Source: Pseudomonas moorei
Lineage (GTDB): Bacteria > Pseudomonadota > Gammaproteobacteria > Pseudomonadales > Pseudomonadaceae
DNA: 64,000 nucleotides
Assembly (NCBI RefSeq): GCF_008801475.1
Contig: NZ_VZPP01000002.1
Coordinates: forward strand, 124,001-188,000
Reading direction: 5' to 3'
The notes below the pieces were generated by a model. That model ran no database searches. It saw only the letters and a list, made by a program, of their open reading frames with translations, and was not told the DNA's origin. Position 1 is the first letter of the stretch, and each line of letters begins with the position of its first letter. The position numbers were made by a program, and so were the translations under genes. Below, piece after piece: positions 27,569 to 35,905 of this stretch.

Positions 27569-29303
27569 TCAGCTACTGGAACCCCTCCAAAGCATTTGAT
27601 AGCTGGGCCCATCTGAGAGCGGAGGCTGGGACGGCCTGTCGATCTGGATGGTAACAGGGATCGGAAAATCGACTCCCACGACGGCTACCTCACCTTGCTT
27701 GAGGTTCGGAAGAAAGGCAGCAGCCGACCTATCGATTTCTCCACAAGCTCTTTCGACAACGTCGCGATCTCGATCATTGGTCAGACGATGAACCAACATC
27801 GTCCCCATTTGACTCAGTACTCCTTCCGTAATGTCACGAGGCCTTTGAGTTGCGAGACAGATGTTCAGGCCATACTTACGTCCCTCTTTGGCGATCATTT
27901 CAAACGCATCAAGGTTTTGAAGATCGTCTTCACTGCCCACCGACTTCCCTAAGAAGTTATGTGCTTCGTCCAGGATCACCAAGAGCGGATTCGTGCGAAA
28001 AGCGTCTGCCCTAGCACGCTGCAGAAGCATCCGGCCGATTGCGTTAGCGACGACTTCTCGTGCGTTGAACTCGTAGCCGACAGCGCTAAGGCAGACACGC
28101 AAAAGCTTGGCGTCACCGTCCAAGAATTCGTCCATCTGAGCTGATAGACTTGGAAGTGCTGCGTCAGAATTGAAAACGCATGCAAGTGAAGGGGGAGTCC
28201 ATAACTCCCGTGATTCTCGTCAGTAGCGATGAGCAATATGAAAGCTCGTTGTTGGCGGCGCCGAATCGGTCTAAGCCGTTTGCTCCTGCATCGGGGAAAC
28301 AGCATTCCTGAACGATTTGCCGTACCAAAAGGCTGATGTCAAAAGGCTGCGTTGGCTTGTTTACGAGGCTCGCGTTCCCATTGGTGTTAAGGGCCCTTCT
28401 GAAATTCTCCTTAGAGGTGTTAATTTTGGGAATGTAACCTTGTGGAAATAGCTCCGGAGCCAGTGCGGCAAGGCGCAAGCTTCTAATAGCCTCTCTGAGC
28501 TTAGGGCCTTGCGTTTTTCCTGCAGGCTGGAAGAGGGCAATGAAATCTCCCTCCGTGAAATTGGTAGGAGGAATGACAATTTCTACAGAGTCACGATTCT
28601 CATGCAGCGGGTCACCCAAATGAAGGTGAACGGTATCGGCACCGCTGAGTGATCTGTACTCACTGGTCGCATCCAGCAATATCGTTTTTGAAGGATAGCG
28701 TCGACATTCTTCGATGATTTTTGAAGTAGTCCAACTTTTCCCACCTCCGGTCGAGCCCAAGATTGCACAGTGCCGGCCAAAAAGCTTTTCCGGGGTCACA
28801 GAAATTGGGAATCCACCCTCTCCTGACACCACGCCAAGATTGAGCGATACCGGTGGTGATTGGACGTCAATGCCCGCGCTGGTTAGCAGCGGAATCATCG
28901 ATATGAATTCGCCTGGTGCCGAGTACACCCGGTCTCCAAGGCGTGGATATGCGGCGACGCCCGCCTGGACTTTCAAGCTGATGGGGTGAACTGAACCTAG
29001 CAGCCGAACGAAGCCAATTGCGTCGACTTTTCTGAGCCCGGAGAAATCCTGAGATATCTCATTGCGATCTCTATCGGGCAGGCTGACCTCGGTGATCCGG
29101 CCTAGAACAATGGACTGCTGTCCCTCGATCAGGACAAGCTCCCCAACTTCACCCTTGCCGTATCTCTTGCTACTTAAGTAGTGACCACTAGCTTCCCCGG
29201 CGTGAGCCAGATTTACCTTAACGTGCTGAGCCGCGACGCTAGATACAACTCCGATCTTGAGATCTGCTAGCAATATCCCATCGGTAGATATGTCAACAGT
29301 CAT
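27569..29303 (-). pseudogene. herA: HerA-type ATPase of a SIR2-HerA defence pair, frameshifted
   Basis: Two reading frames together encode a ~577-residue HerA/FtsK-family hexameric ATPase. Segment 1 (29303 to 28164) has the HAS-barrel start DLKIGVVSSVAAQHVKVNL and Walker A GSTGGGKSW. Segment 2 (frame open to 27569) has Walker B LLVILDEAHNFL and LATQRPRDI. The frames switch between about 28165 and 28196; removing one base from the G5 run at 28191-28195 restores one continuous frame (…MDSPSLACVFNSDAALPS…). As read, the protein would stop after Walker A and before Walker B, so the ATPase should be inactive. The start overlaps the SIR2 gene stop by 4 bp. Confidence 0.85.
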
Positions 29304-30583
29304 CCCTGATCTCTATGACCGAGCCTTCTCACGGCATTCGCCAACTGCTCTGCTGGGGAAATCGCGCGCAGGTAAGGGATCTGATCTACGACGTCAGAAA
29401 AAGAGCCCCCAACGAAATGGACGTCGAATCCCTTTTGAGACAACTCGTGGAATTTTGCCCAATAGGCGCTTGAGCCGTGGTGCCCTTTGTTATGCGCATG
29501 TTCAATGCAACGATAGTCGGTGAGGATCAATTTTAAACTGGGATTGGACTGGATCGCGGATAAAATCGGCTCGGATAAATGATCGTCGTTAAAGCCGAAA
29601 CCGGAGACAACCAGACAGCTGTTGGGCTGACGAACGAAATCCAGAAACCGAGAAAGAAGCTCCAGATGCGGCTGAATGAATGCTTGTTGATATTTCCCTT
29701 TTGCAGGGTATATCAAGCAAGCGTCGTCTGGATGGGGTGACCCGTCTTCATAAATATCGTTTTCATTGCGAGTCCAGCTTACTGAACCGTGCAGTTTGTG
29801 AAGCTGGTATATCCCTTCTACAAACTCGTGCTTGTCGCTTTCCCTACGGACGATGTCGAAATCAAAATGACGGCCGTCAAATCTTCGTTTGCGGGTGTAG
29901 GAAAAGCCATCGACAACAACCATTCCCAGGTCAGATGCCGCTGTTTCGAAGCACATATCGTAATTGGTCGTGAAAACCTTCAAGCGGGGATCACGTACGC
30001 GGCGACGTGCAAGCTTTTGCAATAAATGTCTGTAGGAAGAGATGTCTGATTGAGTATTGTTCAAAAAATCAGTGCATAGATGCAAGATTATGGTTTTAAC
30101 ACTGCGAACAAACGAAGCGACCTCTTCGCTCTCATTGAATGCAAGAAACGCATCGCAACGGGAAAGAAAATGCTCAATATTTGGAGATTTTAGCTCAACG
30201 TATCTGACTGTCTCACAAACGGCGGCTGCACCTATCGTGAGCTGAGCCCCCGTTGAGTCCGTGCACATTGCCGCCGTCCATAACTGCCACATGCTAGGGC
30301 CACCCACTGGTGCAAGCGAGGTACCGCTACCGGCAAAAAAACCTAAATTTGGCATCTGTAAAGCGTTGCCGAAAAGGTCTGCTAAGGCCGAACGGTTGGA
30401 TCGGACTCGCTGAAGTCCCGTGTCATCTATCTCATTAACGCCAGCTAATACTTTGAAAGCCGTCTCTGTTACGGGCAGCCATTCGGAGCTACCAGGGCGT
30501 AAGTACGCTAACAATCCATTGTGGGCAGGCGCCAAGGGCACGGGAAGAGCTAACGGTATCGGAGGCACTAAAGGAGCGGTCAT
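29300..30583 (-). CDS. SIR2-domain NADase, defence-associated
   Basis: A 427-residue protein with a SIR2-like Rossmann domain: FFAGSGTSLAP for the NAD loop, FTTNYD for the catalytic region, LHKLHGSVSW, and a late VSGFGFNDDH. In SIR2-HerA systems (called Nezha by some authors) the SIR2 protein degrades NAD on phage sensing together with HerA. Its stop overlaps the herA start (ATGA), so the two form one operon. It appears intact, while its partner is frameshifted. The ATG at 30583 is preceded by AGGAT at a normal distance. Confidence 0.85.
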   Translation of the reverse strand: MTAPLVPPIPLALPVPLAPAHNGLLAYLRPGSSEWLPVTETAFKVLAGVNEIDDTGLQRVRSNRSALADLFGNALQMPNLGFFAGSGTSLAPVGGPSMWQLWTAAMCTDSTGAQLTIGAAAVCETVRYVELKSPNIEHFLSRCDAFLAFNESEEVASFVRSVKTIILHLCTDFLNNTQSDISSYRHLLQKLARRRVRDPRLKVFTTNYDMCFETAASDLGMVVVDGFSYTRKRRFDGRHFDFDIVRRESDKHEFVEGIYQLHKLHGSVSWTRNENDIYEDGSPHPDDACLIYPAKGKYQQAFIQPHLELLSRFLDFVRQPNSCLVVSGFGFNDDHLSEPILSAIQSNPSLKLILTDYRCIEHAHNKGHHGSSAYWAKFHELSQKGFDVHFVGGSFSDVVDQIPYLRAISPAEQLANAVRRLGHRDQG

Positions 30584-31025
30584 GACAAAAATCCTGTTCG
30601 TCGGAAATCAGAGTGCTGTAACCCGTACGCCAGGTATGCATGCAAGCAAGTCCATGCCATCCGTGACGAATCCTCGAATAGTGGCACATCGGCGATGGTG
30701 AAGTAGAACGAAGATTCACTTCATCGTCGAAGCCGATGGGCTGATTATTAAGGGGAGCGTGCGTGCACATGATCCGCAAGCCTGATCCTCTTTGCGCTGA
30801 TCGACTGCACCGCTCCTACGCGAGCTGCGAAAGCGTATTCCGCCCTAATGCGCCGGGAGATAATGGGCCAGGGTTTCACTACGCGGGTTGATCAGCTATG
30901 GACGGTGCACTGTAAATAGTGGGATGAGCGTGGCTGCGATGACAGGTCACGCTAACAATCGTTGAAAAGGAAAGGGCGTTGAAGATATGTAACCGTCCAG
31001 CGAAGTCACCTACCCGATCCCAGAG
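30584..31025. other. Gene-free junk region between defence pair and IS66 remnant
   Basis: About 440 bp with no gene I can support on either strand. It contains the motif GATCAGCTATGGACGGTGCA near 30888 that recurs, diverged, near 33513, probably leftovers of the same lost element. The SIR2-HerA promoter should lie close to 30590-30640. Confidence 0.5.
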
Positions 31026-31686
31026 ATAAGGGCGATGTTGTCCACTTAAAAATACGTGGACACTATCGCCCTTATCATCAGGATTGCCATGCGCCAAAGA
31101 ACCTCTTATCCCAAACCCTTTAAAACCCAGATCGTCCAGGAGTGCCTGCAACCTGGCGTTTCAATGGCTAGCGTAGCCCTGCGCCACGGCATCAATGCCA
31201 ACCTGGTTCGAAAGTGGATACCTGCTTATCGAGATCGTCAGGCGCCGGCGTTGCCCGCTTTTGTTCCGATGAAACTAGCGCCCGCAAGAAAAAGCGGCGC
31301 CATTAGCGAAAGCACTGCACGACTGGATGTTGACCCAGCGCGATCTTGTGCCCAACGGATCGGCAACGGCCAAAGCCTTGGATTACAGCCTTAAACGCTG
31401 GGTAGCGCTAACGCGTTACTTGGAGGACGGGGCTGTACCCATAGACAACAATCCCGTCGAAAACCAAATTCGGCCGTGGGCACTTGGACGCTCAAACTGG
31501 TTGTTCGCCGGATCGCTACGCAGCGGAAAACGGGCGGCGGCGATTATGAGCTTGATCCAATCCGCGCGCATGAACGGGCACGATCCGTATGCGTATCTCA
31601 AGGATGTTTTAACTCGTCTGCCGACTCATCGGGCGTGTAAAATAGAGGACTTGCTGCCACATAAGTGGCACAAGGCACTGATTTAA
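31026..31686 (+). mobile_element. IS66-family remnant, internally deleted
   Basis: Starts with two abutted inverted ends, ATAAGGGCGATGTTGTCCAC (31026-31045) and GTGGACACTATCGCCCTTAT (31056-31075), 18 of 20 bases complementary with a 10-bp spacer. The 5' end of the accessory gene tnpA follows from ATG 31089 (MRQRTSYPKPFKTQIVQECL). Around 31295 this joins directly to the 3' end of the tnpC transposase (HDWMLTQRDLVPNGSATAK … DNNPVENQIRPWALGRSNW), ending at 31686. All of tnpB and most of tnpC are missing, so it cannot move by itself. Confidence 0.85.
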
Positions 31687-31766
31687 CTCGTATTTCACAC
31701 GTCAACACGTGACGGCGCAAAGCCAGCGAGCATCCATGGGCATCCACTGCAAGCTATCTCGAACCG

Positions 31767-32144
31767 TCAACCCCAGAGCCAAAACCCAGTAACGGCGATC
31801 AGGACTACAGAGACGACGAGCACGATCAGCGATCCACGCTTACCACCCTCCAAAGTTTCCCCAACGCCCATATCCATGATGAGATGTCTTACACCTGCTA
31901 CCAAGTGGTACGCCAACGCCGACACGACGAACCAAACGACAACCTTCGCAAACGGCGTGGACAACATCGTCTTCATTTCATTGAACCCCTCCTCGGAGTT
32001 CAGAGATTTCCCCAGTGCATACAGCATCAGGAACACGCAGGGGAACAGGATTATTCCTGAGATCCGATGGAGTATCGATGTGATTGAGGTGATCGGATAC
32101 TTGAAGGTTCCAAGGTCGAGGTTCACGGGTCTTTTCTTGTTCAT
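31767..32144 (-). CDS. sdhC: Orphan succinate dehydrogenase cytochrome b556 subunit
   Basis: A 125-residue SdhC, full length, with three membrane helices. It starts MNKKRPVNLDLGTFKYPITS; the ubiquinone-site Ser/Arg motif ITSILHRISG and the haem-ligand region AYHLVAGVRHLIMDMG are conserved. No sdhD, sdhA or sdhB accompany it, so the product can only work by joining the host's SdhDAB. The start at 32144 matches the family's usual N-terminus. It is divergent from a TetR regulator across 219 bp. It looks like an inhibitor-insensitive spare subunit, but that is inference from context. Confidence 0.9.
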   Translation of the reverse strand: MNKKRPVNLDLGTFKYPITSITSILHRISGIILFPCVFLMLYALGKSLNSEEGFNEMKTMLSTPFAKVVVWFVVSALAYHLVAGVRHLIMDMGVGETLEGGKRGSLIVLVVSVVLIAVTGFWLWG

Positions 32145-32311
32145 ATCCAATCCTGCACGGTGAGACAAGGCTCATCGGCGAACACAGGTCGCTTTTCAAT
32201 GCGGCAACCGTACGCAACTGACTTTTTCGCTTGGGCGTTGGCGATTTATCTGAGGAGTCATAGCCACCCATAACAAAACCAGCTGGTTCATTTTACAGTT
32301 GGAGTCCTGAC

Positions 32312-32321
32312 CTTGTACAAG
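32312..32321. promoter_or_regulatory. Possible TetR operator in the sdhC/tetR intergenic region
   Basis: Perfect 10-bp palindrome CTTGTACAAG, 42 bp before the tetR start and overlapping a possible -35 (TTGTAC). It is the only clear palindrome in this divergent region. Confidence 0.4.
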
Positions 32322-32363
32322 CTTTTTTCGCTTAACATGCCGCTTTGCTGTGGAGGGTAGTCG

Positions 32364-32984
32364 ATGAAGAAGAAAACCGAAGCGAGGCGTCTGGCCATCC
32401 GTGAAGCCGCAGGGCAGGTTTTCAAAGAACTCGGATTTGAGGGTACATCTATGGCTGAGGTTGCCCAGAGATTGGGTTACTCGAAAGCAACCTTGTACTC
32501 CTATTTCGATTCCAAAGAAGCGCTGTTCTATGAGGTGCTTATGGATTCGACGAATTCCCAAATGGACGAGATCTTCCAGATCATTGAGAAACCGCTAGTG
32601 AACCTGCGCAAGGATTTGGAAGTGCTCGGCGAGAAAATCACCGAGCTTCTCTATTCGGAAGAGGTGATGGCTGTGCGGCGCCTACTGTTATCCGAAGCCG
32701 GGCGAAAGAATGAGTTGGGCCTTAAATGCTACCAGGCAGGGCCCGCCCAGTTTCTTTCAGCCATATCACAAAGCCTGCAAAACGCGATGGGTCGAGGGCT
32801 GTTGCGACAATCAGACCCAGAGGTAGCAGCACTTCATATGCGAGCGTTGCTTGAAGCTGAATGGATCGATCACTTCCTGTTCTCGACCTCGAAGTCGGAA
32901 AGTAAGATAAAGATTCGGGCTACCACGGGGCGGGCTGTGGAGGCTTTTCTTCTCGCCTATGGAGTACCTATGTCCAAGCCATGA
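32364..32984 (+). CDS. TetR/AcrR-family regulator
   Basis: A 206-residue TetR regulator. The HTH is AIREAAGQVFKELGFEGTSM and AEVAQRLGYSKATLYSYFDS with the usual KEALF after it. The C-terminal ~130 residues are a ligand-binding/dimerisation domain of the AefR-like kind. ATG at 32364, preceded by GGAGGGTAGTCG. Divergent from the orphan sdhC, it most likely represses that gene and itself until a small molecule binds. Confidence 0.85.
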   Translation: MKKKTEARRLAIREAAGQVFKELGFEGTSMAEVAQRLGYSKATLYSYFDSKEALFYEVLMDSTNSQMDEIFQIIEKPLVNLRKDLEVLGEKITELLYSEEVMAVRRLLLSEAGRKNELGLKCYQAGPAQFLSAISQSLQNAMGRGLLRQSDPEVAALHMRALLEAEWIDHFLFSTSKSESKIKIRATTGRAVEAFLLAYGVPMSKP

Positions 32985-33106
32985 AGCTTTGAGAGCCAAA
33001 GCTCAACGACGCCAAACGCTGGCACCGCTTCCAATGGCCTGTGATCATGTGAGAGATAGCTATTGCGCTGAGCAATCGAACTCCGACTCATAACGGGATA
33101 ACTTGA

Positions 33107-33496
33107 CACGTATATTCGGTTGAGGACTGCAGTGATTTCGTCATCCAGTACGTTCTGCCGCAGCTCGAGCTTTCGCGATACGGTCAGTCGCTTGTCGAAG
33201 CCCGAGCCTCTCTTCGAAGATTTCTAGGCGGCTTCAACGAAGAGCTAGAGGTGTGTTCAGATGCGCCACATTGGGATTGGGGATTTTTCCATGATCTCGC
33301 TTGTGCCGATCATCAATCCTGGCCAGTCCAGGTTCTGCATCAACCGACCAACCTTACAAGCCTCTTCAATCAGGTGAATGCGGAAGCTCTCGAACAGGTA
33401 GAGCTGTCTGATCTGCCACACCATGCGTTGCTAGATGCGCGAATGCTTGCAGAGCTTCTCAAAAGCTTGGCCTCCCGGCTTGTTTTGTCATCATGA
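33107..33496 (+). pseudogene. 5'-truncated 3'-5' exoribonuclease-like gene
   Basis: A frame open from 33107 to a stop at 33496 without a proper start. Translated, it reads YSVEDCSDFVIQYVLPQLEL, then a CSDAPHWDWGFFHDL segment, and LPHHALLDARMLAELL. This is the middle and end of a DEDD-type exoribonuclease (Rv2179c-like group); the HHALLDA block holds the third and last acidic motif. The N-terminal block with the first catalytic Asp-Glu pair is absent. A shorter reading from GTG 33251 would lack still more of the fold. Probably a decayed gene. Confidence 0.6.
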
Positions 33497-33593
33497 AGGC
33501 GCATCACAACGTAGATCGACCAGCTTTGGACGGTGTACTGCAGGTGATTCGAGTTTCACCATCGGTGGGGAATCGGCAAAACTGAATTATCTC

Positions 33594-33633
33594 AAATTAT
33601 GGCTCAGCCATAATTATTGCTGAGCCATAATTT
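33594..33633. promoter_or_regulatory. Perfect 15-bp inverted repeat upstream of the mvaT-like gene
   Basis: AAATTATGGCTCAGC (33594-33608) and GCTGAGCCATAATTT (33619-33633) with a 10-bp AT-rich loop and TTTT at the end. It could terminate upstream transcription or serve as an operator or attenuator for the gene starting at 33724. The T-run favours a terminator. Confidence 0.65.
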
Positions 33634-33723
33634 TCAGCTGCTGTCTCAGTTGTCGCCAGCAGTCCCTATTACACTGTCCGATTTGCAATATACTGTTAGG
33701 TAACTACTGAAAAGAGATCTCTC

Positions 33724-34089
33724 ATGTCCAAACTCGCTGAATTCCGCCAGCTCGAAAAACACCTCGCCGAACAGCTCGAGGCTCTCGAAGCCCTGAAAGG
33801 CGATGCTGGCCTCAAGAAAGAAATCGAATTTGAGAACAAGCTACGCGCTCTGCTTGCCGAGTACGGCTACAGCCTGAAAGACGTGATCAATCTGCTTGAT
33901 CCACAGTCCAGTCGTCGTGCACCAGCCGCTGAGCCCCAAACCAGTACTCGGAAGCCACGCCAGGTGAAGGTTTATAAAAATCCTCATTCCGGCGAAGTTG
34001 TCGAAACCAAAGGCGGCAACCACAAGACCCTCAAGGAATGGAAAGCAGAACACGGCTCCGCGACCGTTGAGTCCTGGTTAACCAAATGA
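33724..34089 (+). CDS. MvaT/MvaU-type H-NS family protein
   Basis: A 121-residue MvaT-like nucleoid protein, the Pseudomonas functional counterpart of H-NS. Residues 1-60 form the oligomerising coiled coil (MSKLAEFRQLEKHLAEQLEA); residues 75-121 form the DNA-binding part with VYKNPHSGEVVETKGGNHKT and LKEWKAEHGSATVESWL. MvaT proteins silence A+T-rich foreign genes. An island-borne copy may temper the cargo or adjust the host's MvaT/MvaU network through mixed oligomers. The gene has its own AT-rich upstream region and an intrinsic terminator at 34165. Confidence 0.92.
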   Translation: MSKLAEFRQLEKHLAEQLEALEALKGDAGLKKEIEFENKLRALLAEYGYSLKDVINLLDPQSSRRAPAAEPQTSTRKPRQVKVYKNPHSGEVVETKGGNHKTLKEWKAEHGSATVESWLTK

Positions 34090-34164
34090 GTTTGGTCTGA
34101 GTACAAGGAAGGGCTCTCTGACAGGCTGTGTGTGTGAATCTAGCAATCCGCATAGAGCTCAAAG

Positions 34165-34198
34165 AAATGCTCCGTATCAAAAGACACGGAGCATTTTT
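34165..34198 (+). terminator. Intrinsic terminator after the mvaT-like gene
   Basis: Stem AAATGCTCCGT / ACGGAGCATTT (11 bp, perfect) with a 10-nt loop and a trailing TTTTT. Lies 75 bp after the stop codon. Its A-rich left side also allows use in the other direction. Confidence 0.93.
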
Positions 34199-34307
34199 CG
34201 TTAGGCCTACATTCAATGAGAGTACCGCAGCGAGACCAGTCTATTTCCGGTCTCGCTGGAAGAGTTGATCCTCGAAGATCACTTGGTTCGGCTCATAGAC
34301 CTGTACG

Positions 34308-35642
34308 TCAGGAGGCAGGTTTAAGCGCTACCTGCAAGGTTGTAGGCTTAGGCATAAGCCAAACAACTATCGCTGCGATCACGAATGTGATGGCGAATAG
34401 GAGATATATGTCAGATGGTTTCCAACTGGCATCAATCAATCTACCTGCCACAAGAGATGAGAGTATGGCACCTATTCGTCCCATACCGATCCCCCATCCT
34501 AGCGCGGTAACACGTCGCTCGGCCCCATAAATGGTAGGTGTCAGTGCGAACAAGCCTGCCACGCAACCATTCAGCAGAACTCCAATAATCAGGATTAGGA
34601 CGTAAGCCAAGCTCAAGCTTGAGGTGAAATGAACGAAGATAGCGAGGAACAAGGCATTGAGAATCAAATAGCTCATCAAGACCCGAGAAAGCCTGTATCG
34701 GGCAGCGAACAATCCAATCAGAAAAGTCCCAACAATTCCTCCTACATTGAGTAATACGCCTCCGGTGATACCTTGTTGATTCGTAAGGCCAGCAGAAACC
34801 AGAAGCTTTGGCGTCCAGCTCATTACGAAGTAGAAGCCGAACATCACTAGAAAAAAACCGGCCCAGACCAATAGGGTGGAGCGCAGAAGATCGCGTGAAA
34901 ACAGCGCAGTAAACGCATTGCGCGGGGAATCTTTCGCGCCTACTGCAACCTTTGGCATCTCGTTTATCTGATCAATCCCTACTCGATTCAGTAGCCGATT
35001 AACTTTGTACAAGGCTTTACGGGGCTGACGTGAAATTAGAAATGCGATGGACTCGGGAAGCGCGAAATACATGATCGGAAGCGTGAGTAAGGTGGCGACT
35101 CCGCCATAGAAAAATACTGAGCGCCATCCAAAATGGGGAATGATCTGCGCCGCAATCAATCCACCCACTGTTGCCCCAAGCGCATAGGCCGTTGCTTGTA
35201 GGCTGATAGCCAAGCTTCGCCACTTCTTGTTGGCATATTCACCAGCGATGACATAGCTGCTCGCGATTACACCGCCAATTCCCAGCCCTGTCAGAAGCCT
35301 TAAGATACCGAGCATCGTCACGGAGGTCGCCTGGGATGAAGCCAGCATTCCGATGCCGGCAATTGATATGCTGAGTAGGATCAGCGGACGGCGGCCGAAC
35401 CGGTCTGCCCAGGGGGCAATGAAAAGCGAGCCGAGGCCCATTCCTACCAGGCCTGCGCTGAGTAAATAGCCAAGCTGAATGCCGCTAAGTTCCCATTCAT
35501 TTGAGACTGATGCAGCTGTAAATGCCATTACCAAAACATCGAAGCCATCGAGCATGTTGATGAGAAAACAGAGAGCAACGACTGCCCACTGAAATCTCCC
35601 CATCTCTTTATGATCCAATTGATCGCTAATAGACCTGTTCAT
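34308..35642 (-). CDS. Aromatic acid:H+ symporter (MFS, AAHS family)
   Basis: A 444-residue major facilitator with 12 predicted helices. AAHS family marks are the early LINMLDGFDVLVMAFTAASV (the helix-1 DGxD motif), APWADRFGRRPLILLS (motif A) and LTGLGIGGVIASSYVIAGEY in helices 4-5. Such carriers import benzoate, hydroxybenzoates or related acids. It is last in the leftward operon after the dioxygenase and cycloisomerase, so it probably imports the pathway's substrate. ATG at 35642 follows GGGAGGAAAATT. Confidence 0.88.
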   Translation of the reverse strand: MNRSISDQLDHKEMGRFQWAVVALCFLINMLDGFDVLVMAFTAASVSNEWELSGIQLGYLLSAGLVGMGLGSLFIAPWADRFGRRPLILLSISIAGIGMLASSQATSVTMLGILRLLTGLGIGGVIASSYVIAGEYANKKWRSLAISLQATAYALGATVGGLIAAQIIPHFGWRSVFFYGGVATLLTLPIMYFALPESIAFLISRQPRKALYKVNRLLNRVGIDQINEMPKVAVGAKDSPRNAFTALFSRDLLRSTLLVWAGFFLVMFGFYFVMSWTPKLLVSAGLTNQQGITGGVLLNVGGIVGTFLIGLFAARYRLSRVLMSYLILNALFLAIFVHFTSSLSLAYVLILIIGVLLNGCVAGLFALTPTIYGAERRVTALGWGIGMGRIGAILSSLVAGRLIDASWKPSDIYLLFAITFVIAAIVVWLMPKPTTLQVALKPAS

Positions 35643-35858
35643 AATTTTCCTCCCAGAAAAATATTAATCGGAAGGAGCTTTAAGGCGGCCGAACCCACCC
35701 TGCCTTGTAGGGGACTTTTGATATGCATTGGATACCTTCTTGTTTTTGTTATACGAGCAACGCAAGGGGCTGCACTTTGATATGGTGAGGCTCAGGGTGC
35801 TCTCAATTCCGTAAACACCTGGAGCGATTGGGAAATAACGACCTAGGCAACTTCGATG

Positions 35859-35884
35859 AGAGAGCGAGAGAATAAACGCTCTCT
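35859..35884. other. Short hairpin between cycloisomerase and MFS genes
   Basis: AGAGAGCG / CGCTCTCT perfect 8-bp stem with a 10-nt loop, 22 bp beyond the cycloisomerase stop. No T-run, so it may reduce rather than stop readthrough into the transporter gene. Confidence 0.45.
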
Positions 35885-35905
35885 ACCTCTTTCATATTTC
35901 CATGC

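Noticed and set aside
27377..27616. 79-codon open frame between the antitoxin-like gene and herA
   Set aside because: It overlaps the end of herA, has no supporting ribosome-binding site and no similarity that I can recognise.
28133..28196. Programmed +1 frameshift in herA at TTC TGA C, similar to the prfB site
   Set aside because: The stop is followed by C and the +1 frame continues, but there is no CTT before the stop and no Shine-Dalgarno-like stimulator at the right distance; a single-base change in the G5 tract explains the break more simply.
30584..31025. A phage or conjugation module in the island
   Set aside because: No relaxase, type IV secretion, replication, terminase or structural gene was found anywhere from 23641 to 54136.
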